Assembly (NCBI GenBank): GCA_003427395.1
Contig: BFEA01001107.1
Coordinates: 22,765 to 86,087 of the forward strand
DNA length: 63,323 nt
DNA from: Chara braunii
Lineage: Eukaryota; Streptophyta; Charophyceae; Charales; Characeae
Direction: 5' to 3'
A program made the position numbers and the translations under genes. Each line of letters begins with the position of its first letter. The first letter of the stretch is position 1. Positions 43,647 to 53,960 of the stretch are shown here, in pieces. A model generated the notes under the pieces. That model worked only from the letters and a program-made list of their open reading frames with translations, did not search any database and was not told the DNA's origin.

Positions 43647-44386
43647 CATAGTAACCGGCGTTTGGTTAGTGCTAAAAGGCCGAATCCAAACTGCCGAATG
43701 TTCTACCGCCTTTGGAGACACGTTCGGTCGTTTTAGCTGAACGTCGAAAAAAAAAAAAAAAAAAAACAGAAACTCTGAAAATATAAAAAACAATATATAT
43801 TACTTAAAAAATAAACTACGTAATATTTATCTCAGTATTACACTAAAATTCTTTACCAAATTATATTAAAAAATACAGAAAATAAATAAAAATAAAAAAT
43901 AATAAAAAATAAAAAAAATCCTAAAATTAGTTTGTCGGCGGCCAAGTTTTAAAAACTTTCACATTTGACGATTTCTCTTTTTTTTCTGGCTCAGTCAAAT
44001 ATCCTAAAAATATACAAATATATATATCACATTATTCAAAACTCATAAAAGAAAATCAAAGGATAATAAAAGTGTTCGACCCCAAAACAAAGCGAAAACA
44101 AAAAGTGAAAAGAAAAAAAAAAACAAAATTGTGAGCAAGCGAGCACGTTTTGACACTGCCATAATTGTCTTTATTTGTTTTTTTTCGTTATATAAAATGC
44201 GCTTAAAATTTCGAGGCATGTACCTAATACATAAAAAACTCATAAATAAAAGTAAAAAAAAATATGTTCCGAAATATTTTTTCACGAAGGCCGAACCTCT
44301 AATGTTCTAACCCCGAACGAGACCCTAAACACCCGAATGTACAGAGGTTGGTTAGGGGCCTACATACGTACGAGATGGTAACCATG
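43647..44386 (+). mobile_element. Fam-2 element, 740 bp
   Basis: The left end CATAGTAACCGGCGTTTGG and the right end GAGATGGTAACCATG. CTATATG sits on both sides (43640-43646, 44388-44394). Two interior modules recur, the second with GAGCACGTTTTGACACTGCC. It is non-coding. Confidence 0.65.
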
Positions 44387-44593
44387 ACTATATGAATGAA
44401 ATTTATTATCATAATTTATAATAGATAAGAGGTTATTAAACTCGGTATGTGGGTGAAAAACTGCTTCACATCCACAACGTAAGGGATTTCATAAAGGTAT
44501 AAATAATTTTTTAGGTCTACTAGTGTGTATCCTCTGTAGCATCGTGTTTGGATTCGGTGATCGAAATCGAACATTCGAGACCGAACGTGAACG

Positions 44594-45544
44594 AGGCAGT
44601 GTCAGGGTTGAAGGAGAAGCTAGGAGGGATTAACAAAAGACTGACTCACACAAGCAGGGAACTTGACATCACTGCACGGTCCGTTGATATTAAGGACATG
44701 TTTAGCCAATTGCCACATCAGGAGATCTTCGATGCGATCGATTGGCTTTTGGATTTTCATGTTGAGAAAGGGAGGAGATTTGTGAGGGTAAACACACGTG
44801 GAAAGGGAGCTAGCTTCGGGATTACCACGGATACGATCACTGGAGAATGGTTACATTCGACGAGATACGTAACTTTGTGAGATTTGAACTCTCCCACATA
44901 TATACTTACGCCCTGGGTACTCTACTTTTACAGAACACTGGGATACCGATGGGGAAGAGCACTTCCCCTCCCCTCGCTTGTATCATGTGTGCACGGGCTG
45001 AATACCTTTTTCTCTGTGGTTTGGGCCGGTGGTGCAGTGCAGTCTTTGGGATTCGTTTGATCGACGATGTGAGCCTGTTTGTGGCAGCAGGAGGCCTTGA
45101 CGAGGCGAAAGTGTCGGACATTTTTGCAAAGTTTGAGCAGTGCTACCCGGAGAATCTTACTTTAAAAAGGACCGACGATGGTTCAGGGTCCTGGGGTTTA
45201 CGGGCTGTATCGTTAGGACGAATCAGCATTACCCGTATGTGGAATGTGTCCAAGTGTCTAAGAATGAGGAATCCTTATGGAGTAATGAGCTTCTGACATT
45301 TCTAAACGGACAGTCCTATTATTCATGGGGTAGCAAGGCGCAGAAAAGCGCAGTTATAGTCAGTTATCTCCATAGGATCGACCGCAATACGTCGGTTAGG
45401 TACGAAATTCTGAGGAAAGTCTTTTCGTTGAAACGGGAATGCCAGTTGAAGGACGTTTCTGTTGACTTCTTTCTGCGAATCCTCTGGCGCTTTGCGCATG
45501 GACGGGATGAGTATTGGAGAATGGTTGTTGATTTGGTGGGATGA
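44594..45544 (+). pseudogene. reverse transcriptase fragment, possibly Penelope-like, broken
   Basis: RT motifs spread over three frames. Frame one (to ~44850) has S-V-D-I-K-D-M-F-S-Q-L-P (motif A Asp) and F-V-R-V-N-T-R-G-K-G. Frame two (~44850-45155) has G-I-P-M-G-K-S-T-S-P-P-L-A (motif B) and R-L-I-D-D-V-S-L-F-V (motif C, both Asp present). Frame three (~45155-45544) has S-K-A-Q-K-S-A-V-I-V-S-Y-L-H-R-I and R-Y-E-I-L-R-K-V-F, a thumb-like stretch. G-x-P-M-G with this downstream pattern resembles Penelope-like RTs, from memory; family assignment is uncertain. The N-terminal RT part and any endonuclease are missing. Confidence 0.6.
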
Positions 45545-46260
45545 GACGGAGTGCCCCCGTTGGCGTTTGTTATGAGACAGTATGGGCGACACCTACACTC
45601 ACGACCTTGCGAGGAGTTTGGTTTGGTGTGATTTAGCCCCTGCTGCCCGAGCTAGGTGTTGAATTTGGTTTTGGATTTTGGCTCAAACCTCGAGGGTCGA
45701 TGGTTGTCGTAAGATGTTCTTTAGTTTAGGGTAGGTAGTAGTTTTTCGAAGAGTACTGTTTTAAGTGACAGGGTGTTGCCTTTGTGGATGTAAGACCCCT
45801 TGGGCTGTGGACGGAACTTCGGTGTCTGCCCTTGTCCCGAGTTGTGCTTTTGACCCTTGGGACCTTGGATTTTGAATCGGTATTGGTCGGGTACTTTTGG
45901 AAATCAGGGTCTAGAATAAGGATGTTTGCTTTTGGCCCGAGATGTGTTTTGACCCTCGGGATCTGGAACCGGTATTGGTCGGGTACAGTGGAAGTCAGGG
46001 TCTAGACCAGTTCTAGAATATTCGAAGTACGTTGGTTGAGAACAGAAATTAGCCGAGTGGTAGTACTTAAGCAGTAAGGCCGTCGGACTAATCCTCTTTT
46101 GGTGACGGTTGGTCACGGCGCTTGCCGCGACTAACCGGGGTTTGCGGAATGATTGGTGGTTCATTGGGTTAAGTGGAATGGAACTGACTTGTTGGATTTA
46201 TCGTGGCTTGTCTTATCGTGAATGTGTTGCGTTCTACCTAATCAACATGTCTCATCATAG
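45545..46260. other. non-coding remainder of the cargo in the Fam-3 element
   Basis: No protein was recognised. A GGGTACTTTTGGAAATCAGG-like phrase recurs at ~45890 and ~45975 (GGGTACAGTGGAAGTCAGGG), each followed by GTCTAGA, so there is an internal ~80-85-bp duplication. Confidence 0.45.
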
Positions 46261-46544
46261 ACCTCTGAACACGAACATAAAAATATGAAAATAAAATAAA
46301 ATAAACAAAGGTCTTAGAAAAATTTGAAAAACTTTATGTTATCTAAAATCATAATTCAAACAACTTTTGCCAGGGAGGTATGCTCAAATTCGTAACCAAA
46401 TGTGAGTAAAAAAACAATTCTTTTTTTTGGTTTTAATAATAAGTTCGGTGGAACACGTTCGGGAGGTATTCGGCTGAACACCCGAACATGGTCGGACGTT
46501 TGAAAAAACTCCAAACATGGTCGGTGTGCTACAAAGTGTGTATC

Positions 46545-47292
46545 TTTTTTTTGCTATACCTTATAGGATTACTATACCGCATGAATGCAACAAATGCAAA
46601 GTGATTTTAGGATTTGATAGCTTTGCATCTCCTTTAACCTTAACTAACGTGTATTTTCCCCCAGTTGTATTCGTCCAATACCTCTCTTTTTTTTTGCGTC
46701 TTTGTCTTCGTTTTGTGGCATGTCATCCTGCGCGTTCACTCCAACTTTTTTTTTTTTTAGTTTTTTATATATTGAATCTTTGTAGCACGGCGAACTTCAA
46801 GGCGAAAGTTGCTTGTATTATTATTTCACATAACTTGTATTGTTTTCAGATGTTTCTGATAACGTTTTTTTTTTTTTTTTTTACTTTTTACTTTTGTGTC
46901 CAAAGAGTCTTGGGCGCTTGTTCACGTTCAGGGGAACATGCTCGCGTCCATCTCCATACGCGAACACAGTGCTACGTAGTACTAAGTATCAAGAAAAAGT
47001 ATCATAAAATGATGATGTACCTGAGTTTATCTCAAAATCAACGAGCGAAGTATAAATTTTATCCCTTTTTCATATATACCTTTTTATAGTGTTTTCAAAC
47101 CTTCCCCCGACAATCAAAATTGGCTGGAGACAACAAAGATCGACAGTAATTAAAAAACCAAACGTCATATTTTAACTCTATTTCACATTCTGAAGCATGC
47201 ATAGAAAAATCTAAAATTTTGAGGTCACAAAGATTAAGCTATGATCTGTCTAAGAAGACATGAAGAAAAAACATATATATATAAATAAAACA
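46545..47292. other. unassigned AT-rich sequence
   Basis: A frame of ~190 codons is open but T-rich, with no recognisable motif. It is not called as a gene. Confidence 0.4.
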
Positions 47293-47300
47293 GTTTTTAC

Positions 47301-47790
47301 CTAGGTAGCAAATCCGAATATCTGGTAGACCAATTTTATCCGGAATTTTCAATTCGGTTGAAAATTTCGGATTAATTCCGGATATGAAAATTCAGTTCTG
47401 AGAAAAAAATATTTTTTTTTATCAAAAACATGTTGTTCATATCAATGATACGCACAACGTTTGGCTTGAGGCCATCCTTGTTATCTCAACGGATATGAAA
47501 ATAAATAATAAAACAAAAAAATAAAATAATATTTAGATAAAAAATTTTAGAATGAATATCCCCCCTCTAAACCCCTTTATTTTCTATTTTACCGTTTTTG
47601 GACCCTTCCATGCCCTATCACGCTTTTCATGAAATAGGAACGTAGCTCTATTGCATTTTGCGTGCGCAATATACTTTTTTATTTCTTGACATTCTTTTTA
47701 ATCATCCAGATTTTCAGATGATCCTATCCCCCGACCATCCAGCCAGATAATCCGACCAGATTATCTGGCCAGATAACATGTGCTACCTAG
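47301..47790 (+). mobile_element. Fam-4 element, 490 bp, 8-bp target duplication
   Basis: It begins CTAGGTAGCAAATCCG and ends ATGTGCTACCTAG. GTTTTTAC is duplicated (47293-47300, 47791-47798). Subterminal sequence is rich in TCCGGA/ATTCCGG palindromes and, on the right, ATCTGGCCAGAT. It is non-coding. The 8-bp duplication fits hAT or Mutator types. Confidence 0.8.
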
Positions 47791-47798
47791 GTTTTTAC

Positions 47799-48403
47799 AC
47801 CGATTATACACATTTTTTATTTTTTCTTGTTGCCACGTGTAGGGCAAAATGATTTTATCAAAAGAAAAAATACTTCAACTTCATGGATTTTTTACGCAGA
47901 GAAGAATCAGTAAAAATGATATGAGAATTCAAATACTAGTAAATGTAGTTCATATCACTCTGTAGAAAAATGATAAAACAAAAGTTACGACTGCAAAATA
48001 CATTGTGATGCCAATTCGACTTATATTCTATTTTTATGACATTAACGGTTCTCTACACTATGCTACCTATAACCCTCATGAACATGTGCGACGAGTCTTC
48101 TTGAATGTAAAACATCGGGGGAGAGGTTACTTAATCCACTCTAGTAAATAAAAGTTTCAATTTTTATTTTTCTTTTACCTAGATATGAAATGTTTTATAC
48201 CTTTCAAAAAAATCAAATAGAAATTTTTAGTCCAAGTAGGTTCAAGTCATGTGAAAAGATAACATTCACTTGTTTCAAGTTATTAGAAAAAGATAATTTT
48301 TATTAGGAAAAAAATCCTCAACGTAAACCTAGTATTAGAAATTGCAACATTAATGCAGTTTAACTTATCATTCAAGAAATTTATTAAATTTTCTTAGGTT
48401 TAC
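47799..48403. other. unassigned AT-rich sequence
   Basis: No gene or shared repeat was recognised. Confidence 0.4.
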
Positions 48404-48483
48404 AAGTAACCTACGCCCACAAGTAACCTTAACCCATGCCCATCAGTAACCCAAACCCATGCCCACTAGTAACCAAAACCGAT
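48404..48483 (+). repeat. short minisatellite, ~4 units
   Basis: AAGTAACC / CAGTAACC / TAGTAACC words, each followed by an A/C-rich CCCATGCCCA phrase, repeat at ~26-base spacing. Confidence 0.65.
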
Positions 48484-48497
48484 ATATATACATGTAT

Positions 48498-48575
48498 AGC
48501 CCCTCGTTTGTTATCCTCTTCTCTCTCTCTGCCTACGGTTTACCGGCTAGTTCTGTTTGTGACGATATATATATA
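48498..48575 (+). repeat. second copy of the 40252-40327 block
   Basis: It shares AGCCCCTCGTTTGTT, CTCTCTGCCTACGGTTTACC and GACGATATATATATA. Here the block follows the minisatellite and lacks the hammerhead-like core. Confidence 0.65.
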
Positions 48576-48689
48576 TTTTAACCTTGCTGCAGTTCAAATT
48601 TTCCTTGTGCATTTATTTTTTAATCCTAAATAACTTATTATAGCATCGCGCGTTAAAATTAAGAAAAAAGTAATAAAAAATGATACGTA

Positions 48690-48864
48690 ACATGGCTACG
48701 AACCGGACCGCATGGGTGACCATGTTTTTCCAGAAAGCCCGACCGTACAAGGACCAAAATGGGTCCCAGTAAAAAAAATAAATAAAAAATAAAAATAAAA
48801 AAAACTAAACAACTTTTGCCTAGGGGTCCCGGACCGCTCAGGTAGCCTAGTACATAATACCTTT

Positions 48865-48907
<43 letters not shown>

Positions 48908-48962
48908 TTGCCCTGTCGGGCAAACGGTCCCGGACCACTCTGGTAGCCTAGTACATAATACC
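48690..48962 (-). mobile_element. Fam-5 fragments with (TA)n
   Basis: ATGGCTACGAACCGGACCGC, two copies of GGTCCCGGACCRCTC, and GGTAGCCTAGTACATAATACC at ~48840 and ~48940 resemble Fam-5 ends. A (TA)n tract (48870-48898) separates them. Confidence 0.5.
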
Positions 48963-49800
48963 TTATTTAAAACAAAATTTCCTCATAACTATGAAATCTC
49001 ATCTTCTTTGTTTCAATAAAATATGAACTGCCGTTTTGTTACCACGTGATGTGAAGCCACAAATTTGTTTTATGAATTGTTACTTTGTACTAACTCATTG
49101 GTATCTCTCAGGGACTACACGTTGATGAATGTGCAATGTAGTATCAAGTTAGACTTAAAAACGTCTAGTTTTAACGCATTCTGATTAACGTTCATGGTAT
49201 TGTTTTTATCATCTAGAATCATAGTATATTTTGTGTTAGACAAACAATATAAAAAAAAAAGATAACGTCATTTGTATTAAAACTAGAAGAGGCATTACCT
49301 ATATGATCGTTTATTTCTAACGTATATATATTGACCAATTACAAAAGGAAAACGATAAGATTTACCTCATGTCCAACTGTTGTATTTTTGCAGTATTTGT
49401 ATTTTCTTAAAATATTTTTGTTTTTCAACAAAGGTGAAGGAGTCTGGCAAGATGAAGATTTCTTTATCGAGTATATTTGATATTAGTTTGGATAGAGTAA
49501 GTATACGCTATAACTTGATTGAACGTTAAAGGGGGTCAACCAACCCCTTAAACTCTCTGGGATCCTCCTCAAACATAAATCCCGACGACCTAGAATTATA
49601 GGACCACCAAGACTCTGTATAAAAGACCTTTTGGTTTTATGTTTCTCTTATTCAAATACCACTCTATAGAGCTTACACGTGTAAATTTCTGCTTAATTTT
49701 GTTATTGAGGGAAAAATAAACGTATATTTGATACTAGAGGGGTTATCAATTTGGGAACCCCCCTCATTTTATCGATTTTTTTTCACTCTAAATCTGTAGG
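48963..49800. other. unassigned AT-rich sequence
   Basis: No gene or recognised repeat. Confidence 0.4.
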
Positions 49801-49801
49801 A

Positions 49802-49852
<51 letters not shown>

Positions 49853-50110
49853 CGATAATCAATCAATTAATCAGTCAAACAATCAATTAATCAATAAATC
49901 AATCAATCAATCATTTAATCTTAAATAGTGAATCAATCAATCATTCATTAGAAGAATTTTCTTTAATTGATTGATTGATTGATTCTCTCTGTCCCGGTCT
50001 GGACTATATAAAGAGGAGAGAAAGGGGGAGGGAGAGAGGCAGGGAGACAAACAGAGAGAGAGGGAGAGAAGAAGGGAGGGAGAGAGAGAGAGAGGAAAAA
50101 AAAAAAAGAA
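49801..50110. repeat. (AATC)n opposite (GATT)n, then GA-rich tract
   Basis: AATC repeats fill 49801-49945 with decay, and GATTGATTGATTGATT lies at 49969-49984. The two halves could form a long hairpin. A GA-rich stretch follows (50014-50095). Confidence 0.8.
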
Positions 50111-50316
50111 AAAAAAAGTTAATCAATTAATCTGATGTGAGAGGGAAAAAGGATGGGGGGCATTTTTGAATAGAAAAGGCCTAATTTATGTTTTTATATG
50201 ACGAAAAAATAAGACTAGATTCATTCAAAATTTGACTCTTATACTTTTTTTTTCTCTCTCTTTTCGAATCAACCAGTGAATATTACGAAAAAGATAGCAT
50301 GGGAGGTACTTTTGAA

Positions 50317-50863
50317 CTAATAGCAAATTCGGATATCCGGCAGACCAATTTTATCCGGAATTTTCAATCCGGAAGAAATTTCCGGATTAATTCCGGGTAT
50401 GAAAAATCCGGCCCTGCGCAAAATATTTTTTTTTTACCGAAAAAAACAAAATCAAAAAAATCTGGAAAAAACTTATGTTGTTCATATCAATGATATGAAC
50501 AACTTTTGGCTTGAGGCCATCTTTGATTACTCAACAGATATGAAGATAAAAAATAAAACAGAACAAGAAAACAATATTTAGATAAAAAATTATAAAATGA
50601 ATTAAGCGTCCCCCCTCTAAACCCCTTTATTCGCTAACTGATCCCCTTTGATATATTCCAGGCCCTATCAAGCTTTTTATGAAATAGGAACGTAGTTTTA
50701 TTGTATTTTGCATTTGCAATATCACTTTTTTTTTTTTTTTTTTTTTTTTTGCTCTTTTTAGGCCTTTTTTTTAATCATCCGTATTTTCGGATGATCCTAC
50801 TCTTTGATCATCCAGCCAGATAATCCAACCAGGTTATCCGGCCAGATAACCCATGCTACCTAG
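50317..50863 (+). mobile_element. Fam-4 element, 547 bp, 8-bp target duplication
   Basis: It begins CTAATAGCAAATTCGG and ends CCATGCTACCTAG, with CTTTTGAA on both sides (50309-50316, 50864-50871). It has the same order as 47301-47790, including the TCCGGA palindromes, CCCCCCTCTAAACCCCTTTA and ATCCGGCCAGAT. Its T-run is expanded near 50728-50750. Confidence 0.8.
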
Positions 50864-50871
50864 CTTTTGAA

Positions 50872-51357
50872 TGAATAAGGGCTTACTTGTGCCCAAATGT
50901 GGCACAAACATAAGAGTACATTCATTCAAAAATTGCCCCTTGTCCTTTTTTTGTTTTTTTTTTTCTCGCTTATGATCAGAGCGACTCTCCCTCTCTCTTT
51001 TACTTTTTTTTTTATCTCTCTTTCTCTCTTTCTTTGTGCGCACGCGAACAAGCGAGCGAGAGAGGAGAGAGAGAAAGAGAGAAAAATAATCAAATGGGGG
51101 GAAAAAACTAAAGAGACAGAGACACAAATATTATTGAGTTTTTTTTCTTTTGTGAGAAGGAAGATGCATCCCACCACAACACCAGAATGGCAGAAAACAA
51201 TTAGAAGAAAAAAAAAAATTAAGACTCTGAGTTCGGCTGAGTGTTTGCTAATGGGAGGCTGATCGGCTACGAATCCCCCCTGGCGATGGTCATGTGTGGC
51301 CTTGACCCCGCGACCATGCCCATGTTGCCACTCCATTTTGGGACCACGTAGCGGCTT
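50872..51357. other. unassigned sequence
   Basis: CT- and GA-rich stretches at 50985-51085. No gene was recognised. Confidence 0.4.
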
Positions 51358-52150
51358 GGGGGGGGGGGGGGGNNNNNNNNNNNNNNNNNNNNNNNNNNNN
51401 NNNNNNNNNNNNNNNNNNNNNNNNNNNNNNNNNNNNNNNNNNNNNNNNNNNNNNNNNNNNNNNNNNNNNNNNNNNNNNNNNNNNNNNNNNNNNNNNNNNN
51501 NNNNNNNNNNNNNNNNNNNNNNNNNNNNNNNNNNNNNNNNNNNNNNNNNNNNNNNNNNNNNNNNNNNNNNNNNNNNNNNNNNNNNNNNNNNNNNNNNNNN
51601 NNNNNNNNNNNNNNNNNNNNNNNNNNNNNNNNNNNNNNNNNNNNNNNNNNNNNNNNNNNNNNNNNNNNNNNNNNNNNNNNNNNNNNNNNNNNNNNNNNNN
51701 NNNNNNNNNNNNNNNNNNNNNNNNNNNNNNNNNNNNNNNNNNNNNNNNNNNNNNNNNNNNNNNNNNNNNNNNNNNNNNNNNNNNNNNNNNNNNNNNNNNN
51801 NNNNNNNNNNNNNNNNNNNNNNNNNNNNNNNNNNNNNNNNNNNNNNNNNNNNNNNNNNNNNNNNNNNNNNNNNNNNNNNNNNNNNNNNNNNNNNNNNNNN
51901 NNNNNNNNNNNNNNNNNNNNNNNNNNNNNNNNNNNNNNNNNNNNNNNNNNNNNNNNNNNNNNNNNNNNNNNNNNNNNNNNNNNNNNNNNNNNNNNNNNNN
52001 NNNNNNNNNNNNNNNNACAGGGAGACACACACACACACACAAACACATACACACACAAACACACATAAACACACACACACATACACATGCACACAGACCT
52101 ACACACACTCGTGCACTTTTTTTTTTCCGATTGATTGATTGATTGATTGA
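51358..52150. repeat. compound microsatellite with N gap
   Basis: A G-run, 644 Ns, (CA)n with decay (52025-52110), then GATTGATTGATTGATTGATTG at 52130-52150. It has the same components as 13029-13572, in an order suggesting the same repeat type read in the opposite sense. Confidence 0.8.
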
Positions 52151-52320
52151 ACGATGTTTTCGTTAAAAGTGAAATTGTTTTCATGTTCACTTTTTATTTT
52201 TAATTGTAAAATGACACAAAGAACTGAGGGAAAAATAAGCAAACAACGAGAAAACATTGGTTATACATGAAAGCTGTTGAAGAAAATTTTCACCTCGAAT
52301 GTTCACAGGTACACAAGCCG

Positions 52321-52600
52321 CAAACATGTCACTCAAGGATTGACAATCCACTCTGTAAACATGTCACTCAGTAAAACACGCCAACCTCATTAAAAACTGA
52401 TGAGAAGTCTAGGAAATGTAATTATACATTGTTGGCAATCGACACTGTAAACATGTCACTAAGTAAAACACGCCAACCTCATCAAAAACTGATGAGAAGT
52501 CTTAGACTAGGAAATATCATTATACATTGTGAACATATTTTCAAAGTTGCCTACAATACACATTTTCACCCGGAATGTTCACACTAAGTAAACATGTCAA
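52321..52600. repeat. ~92-bp tandem duplication 3' of the Ulp1-like exon
   Basis: AAACATGTCACTCAGTAAAACACGCC at 52357 recurs as AAACATGTCACTAAGTAAAACACGCC at 52449, and the following CTGATGAGAAGTCT and ATTATACATTG phrases recur too. Partial copies lie at 52321 and 52582. Confidence 0.75.
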
Positions 52601-52643
52601 CCTCATTTTTTCAAACCTTGAACCTAAATTCTCGATGACTTTC

Positions 52644-53452
52644 CTATCTAACCATGGACAAAATGTCAAATGCTATTCTAAGTCTCATATCAGGAATACT
52701 ATATTGTGAGAAACCGAACGGAGGGAAGTGACCTTTTGCAAGCAAAGATGCAAAGCCTAACATAAAAACACCACAACTAGAAGAATCCTCTTGAGCAGGA
52801 ATCTCATCTATTGATGTATCAAAGTAGGATGTAGGCTCCTCCACATGATATTTTTCCCGAAGATTTTGTCGCTGAAACTCCGCTCTGAAAAAACCTTTTA
52901 AAAGTTTGAGGGCTGGACCGTAGTCAACACGATGGAGAGAGTCTACGAGGTGGAATTTACACTCAGAGTGATCTATACTGACATAAGCTAAGGCCCAATG
53001 ATTTTCGAAATGGAGAGGGATAATTACCAAATCAAAATTGAAAAGATTTATGTCCTTCACCTATCTCGTCCCTTCGGAGTATGTGATTTCAGCGGACTGA
53101 GCTTTTGACAATCTTGGAAAGAAAAAAGAATTTAGAATATGCACAGATGGAATGGTACAAGAACTTTCATCTTTTGCCACTTCTGCACATGTCGAATCCA
53201 CCTTCTTGATGTAGTCATTGGTGATATGAACGACTAGAAGGTACAAATTGACGACGTCATCATTTGACCATTCCCCATCTTTGGCGGCGAGCATGACGTC
53301 TTTCTTTTTCACCTTCCACCTCCCCTTGCAATCGACAATGCCATATTCTTCATTCTCTTCAGTGTTGCCAGTAACCATTTCAAGATACTCCTTTTCTTCT
53401 ACAGTAAGGCGTACTGTTGCTAAAAGAATCTGGAACGAAGGGTGATACACTG
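52644..53452 (-). pseudogene. Ulp1/C48-like cysteine protease domain
   Basis: C48 proteases cleave SUMO or related ubiquitin-like modifiers. The minus-strand frame starts near 53452 after a possible acceptor (TTTGTATGCAG) and has G-E-W-S-N-D-D-V-V-N-L-Y-L, typical of the Ulp1 domain start. TAG at 53061-53063 sits where a Trp is usual, then the same frame gives I-P-L-H-F-E-N-H-W-A-L (His), F-H-L-V-D-S-L (Asp) and I-P-A-Q-E-D-S-S-S-C-G-V-F-M (Gln and nucleophile Cys). Within 52644-53060 the triad residues are H21, D40 and C96, with Q90. The catalytic set is complete apart from the nonsense codon. It is the last module of the minus-strand gene, or a neighbour in the same element. Confidence 0.75.
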
Positions 53453-53532
53453 CATACAAACACACAGATAAACAACAATAGAGCGACTAAGACTTCACAC
53501 AAAAACAAGTGATAGACTACATAAATATGAGC

Positions 53533-53825
53533 TCATGTTGTTGGTTGTCTATTTGTTTCATCATCAGTGTTGCTATCCATAACCGATAAACTACAACCTG
53601 CGCGATGCAATTTCTTCCCTTCTGTGAGGCTTATTCCAACAGCTTTAAACATCCTTAAGGCAGCTGGCTTCATAGATGGAAATATCATGGGTGTACGACT
53701 TCTTCTCTCATTTTTTGGCAATAACGGTAAAATTGACAAAGCTTGCAAGCCACGACGAATGATATTCTTCTCTCTCTTCCTTTGCGAATGTACATGTGTC
53801 GTTTTCCACAGTTCTTTTCATCGCC
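53533..53825 (-). pseudogene. possible exon between the repeat tract and the Ulp1 domain
   Basis: The minus-strand frame carries K-E-L-W-K-T-T-H-V-H-S-Q-R-K-R-E-K and then S-R-T-P-M-I-F-P-S-M-K-P-A-A, and stops at 53533. A TTATGCAG acceptor-like word precedes it (~53829-53836). It has no known domain. It is called only because it stays open and is neatly bounded. Confidence 0.3.
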
Positions 53826-53960
53826 CTGCATAATTGACAAAATAAAACATAATGAGTTACAAGTCCGACTTTCCGTTGTTGAAACTGACTCATGACTACC
53901 AATACAAAATATATGGCAATTGCACTAAGTCTTCATACAAAACAATTGCAGTATTTCTCT

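Larger units (their letters stand above)
44532..46535 (+). mobile_element. Fam-3 element with RT cargo, 2.0 kb, perfect 9-bp target duplication
   Basis: The flanks GTGTGTATC (44523-44531 and 46536-46544) are identical. The left end CTCTGTAGCATCGTGTTTGG continues for ~60 bases like the 38545 copy. From ~46261 to 46535 the rest of that element follows in order, ending GGTGTGCTACAAA. Between lies ~1.66 kb absent from the short copy, including a reverse-transcriptase pseudogene. This is either Pack-MULE-type cargo or a later insertion. No duplication was found at the inner borders. Confidence 0.65.

Noticed and set aside
46517-47089. 190-codon plus-strand frame
   Set aside because: It is Phe/Leu/Ser-rich from T-runs, has no motif, and partly overlaps the Fam-3 end.
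52388-52420. CTGATGA...GGAAA as a hammerhead ribozyme
   Set aside because: The stem II closing pair is absent, and CTGATGAG pairs instead with the CTCAT just upstream as a simple hairpin.
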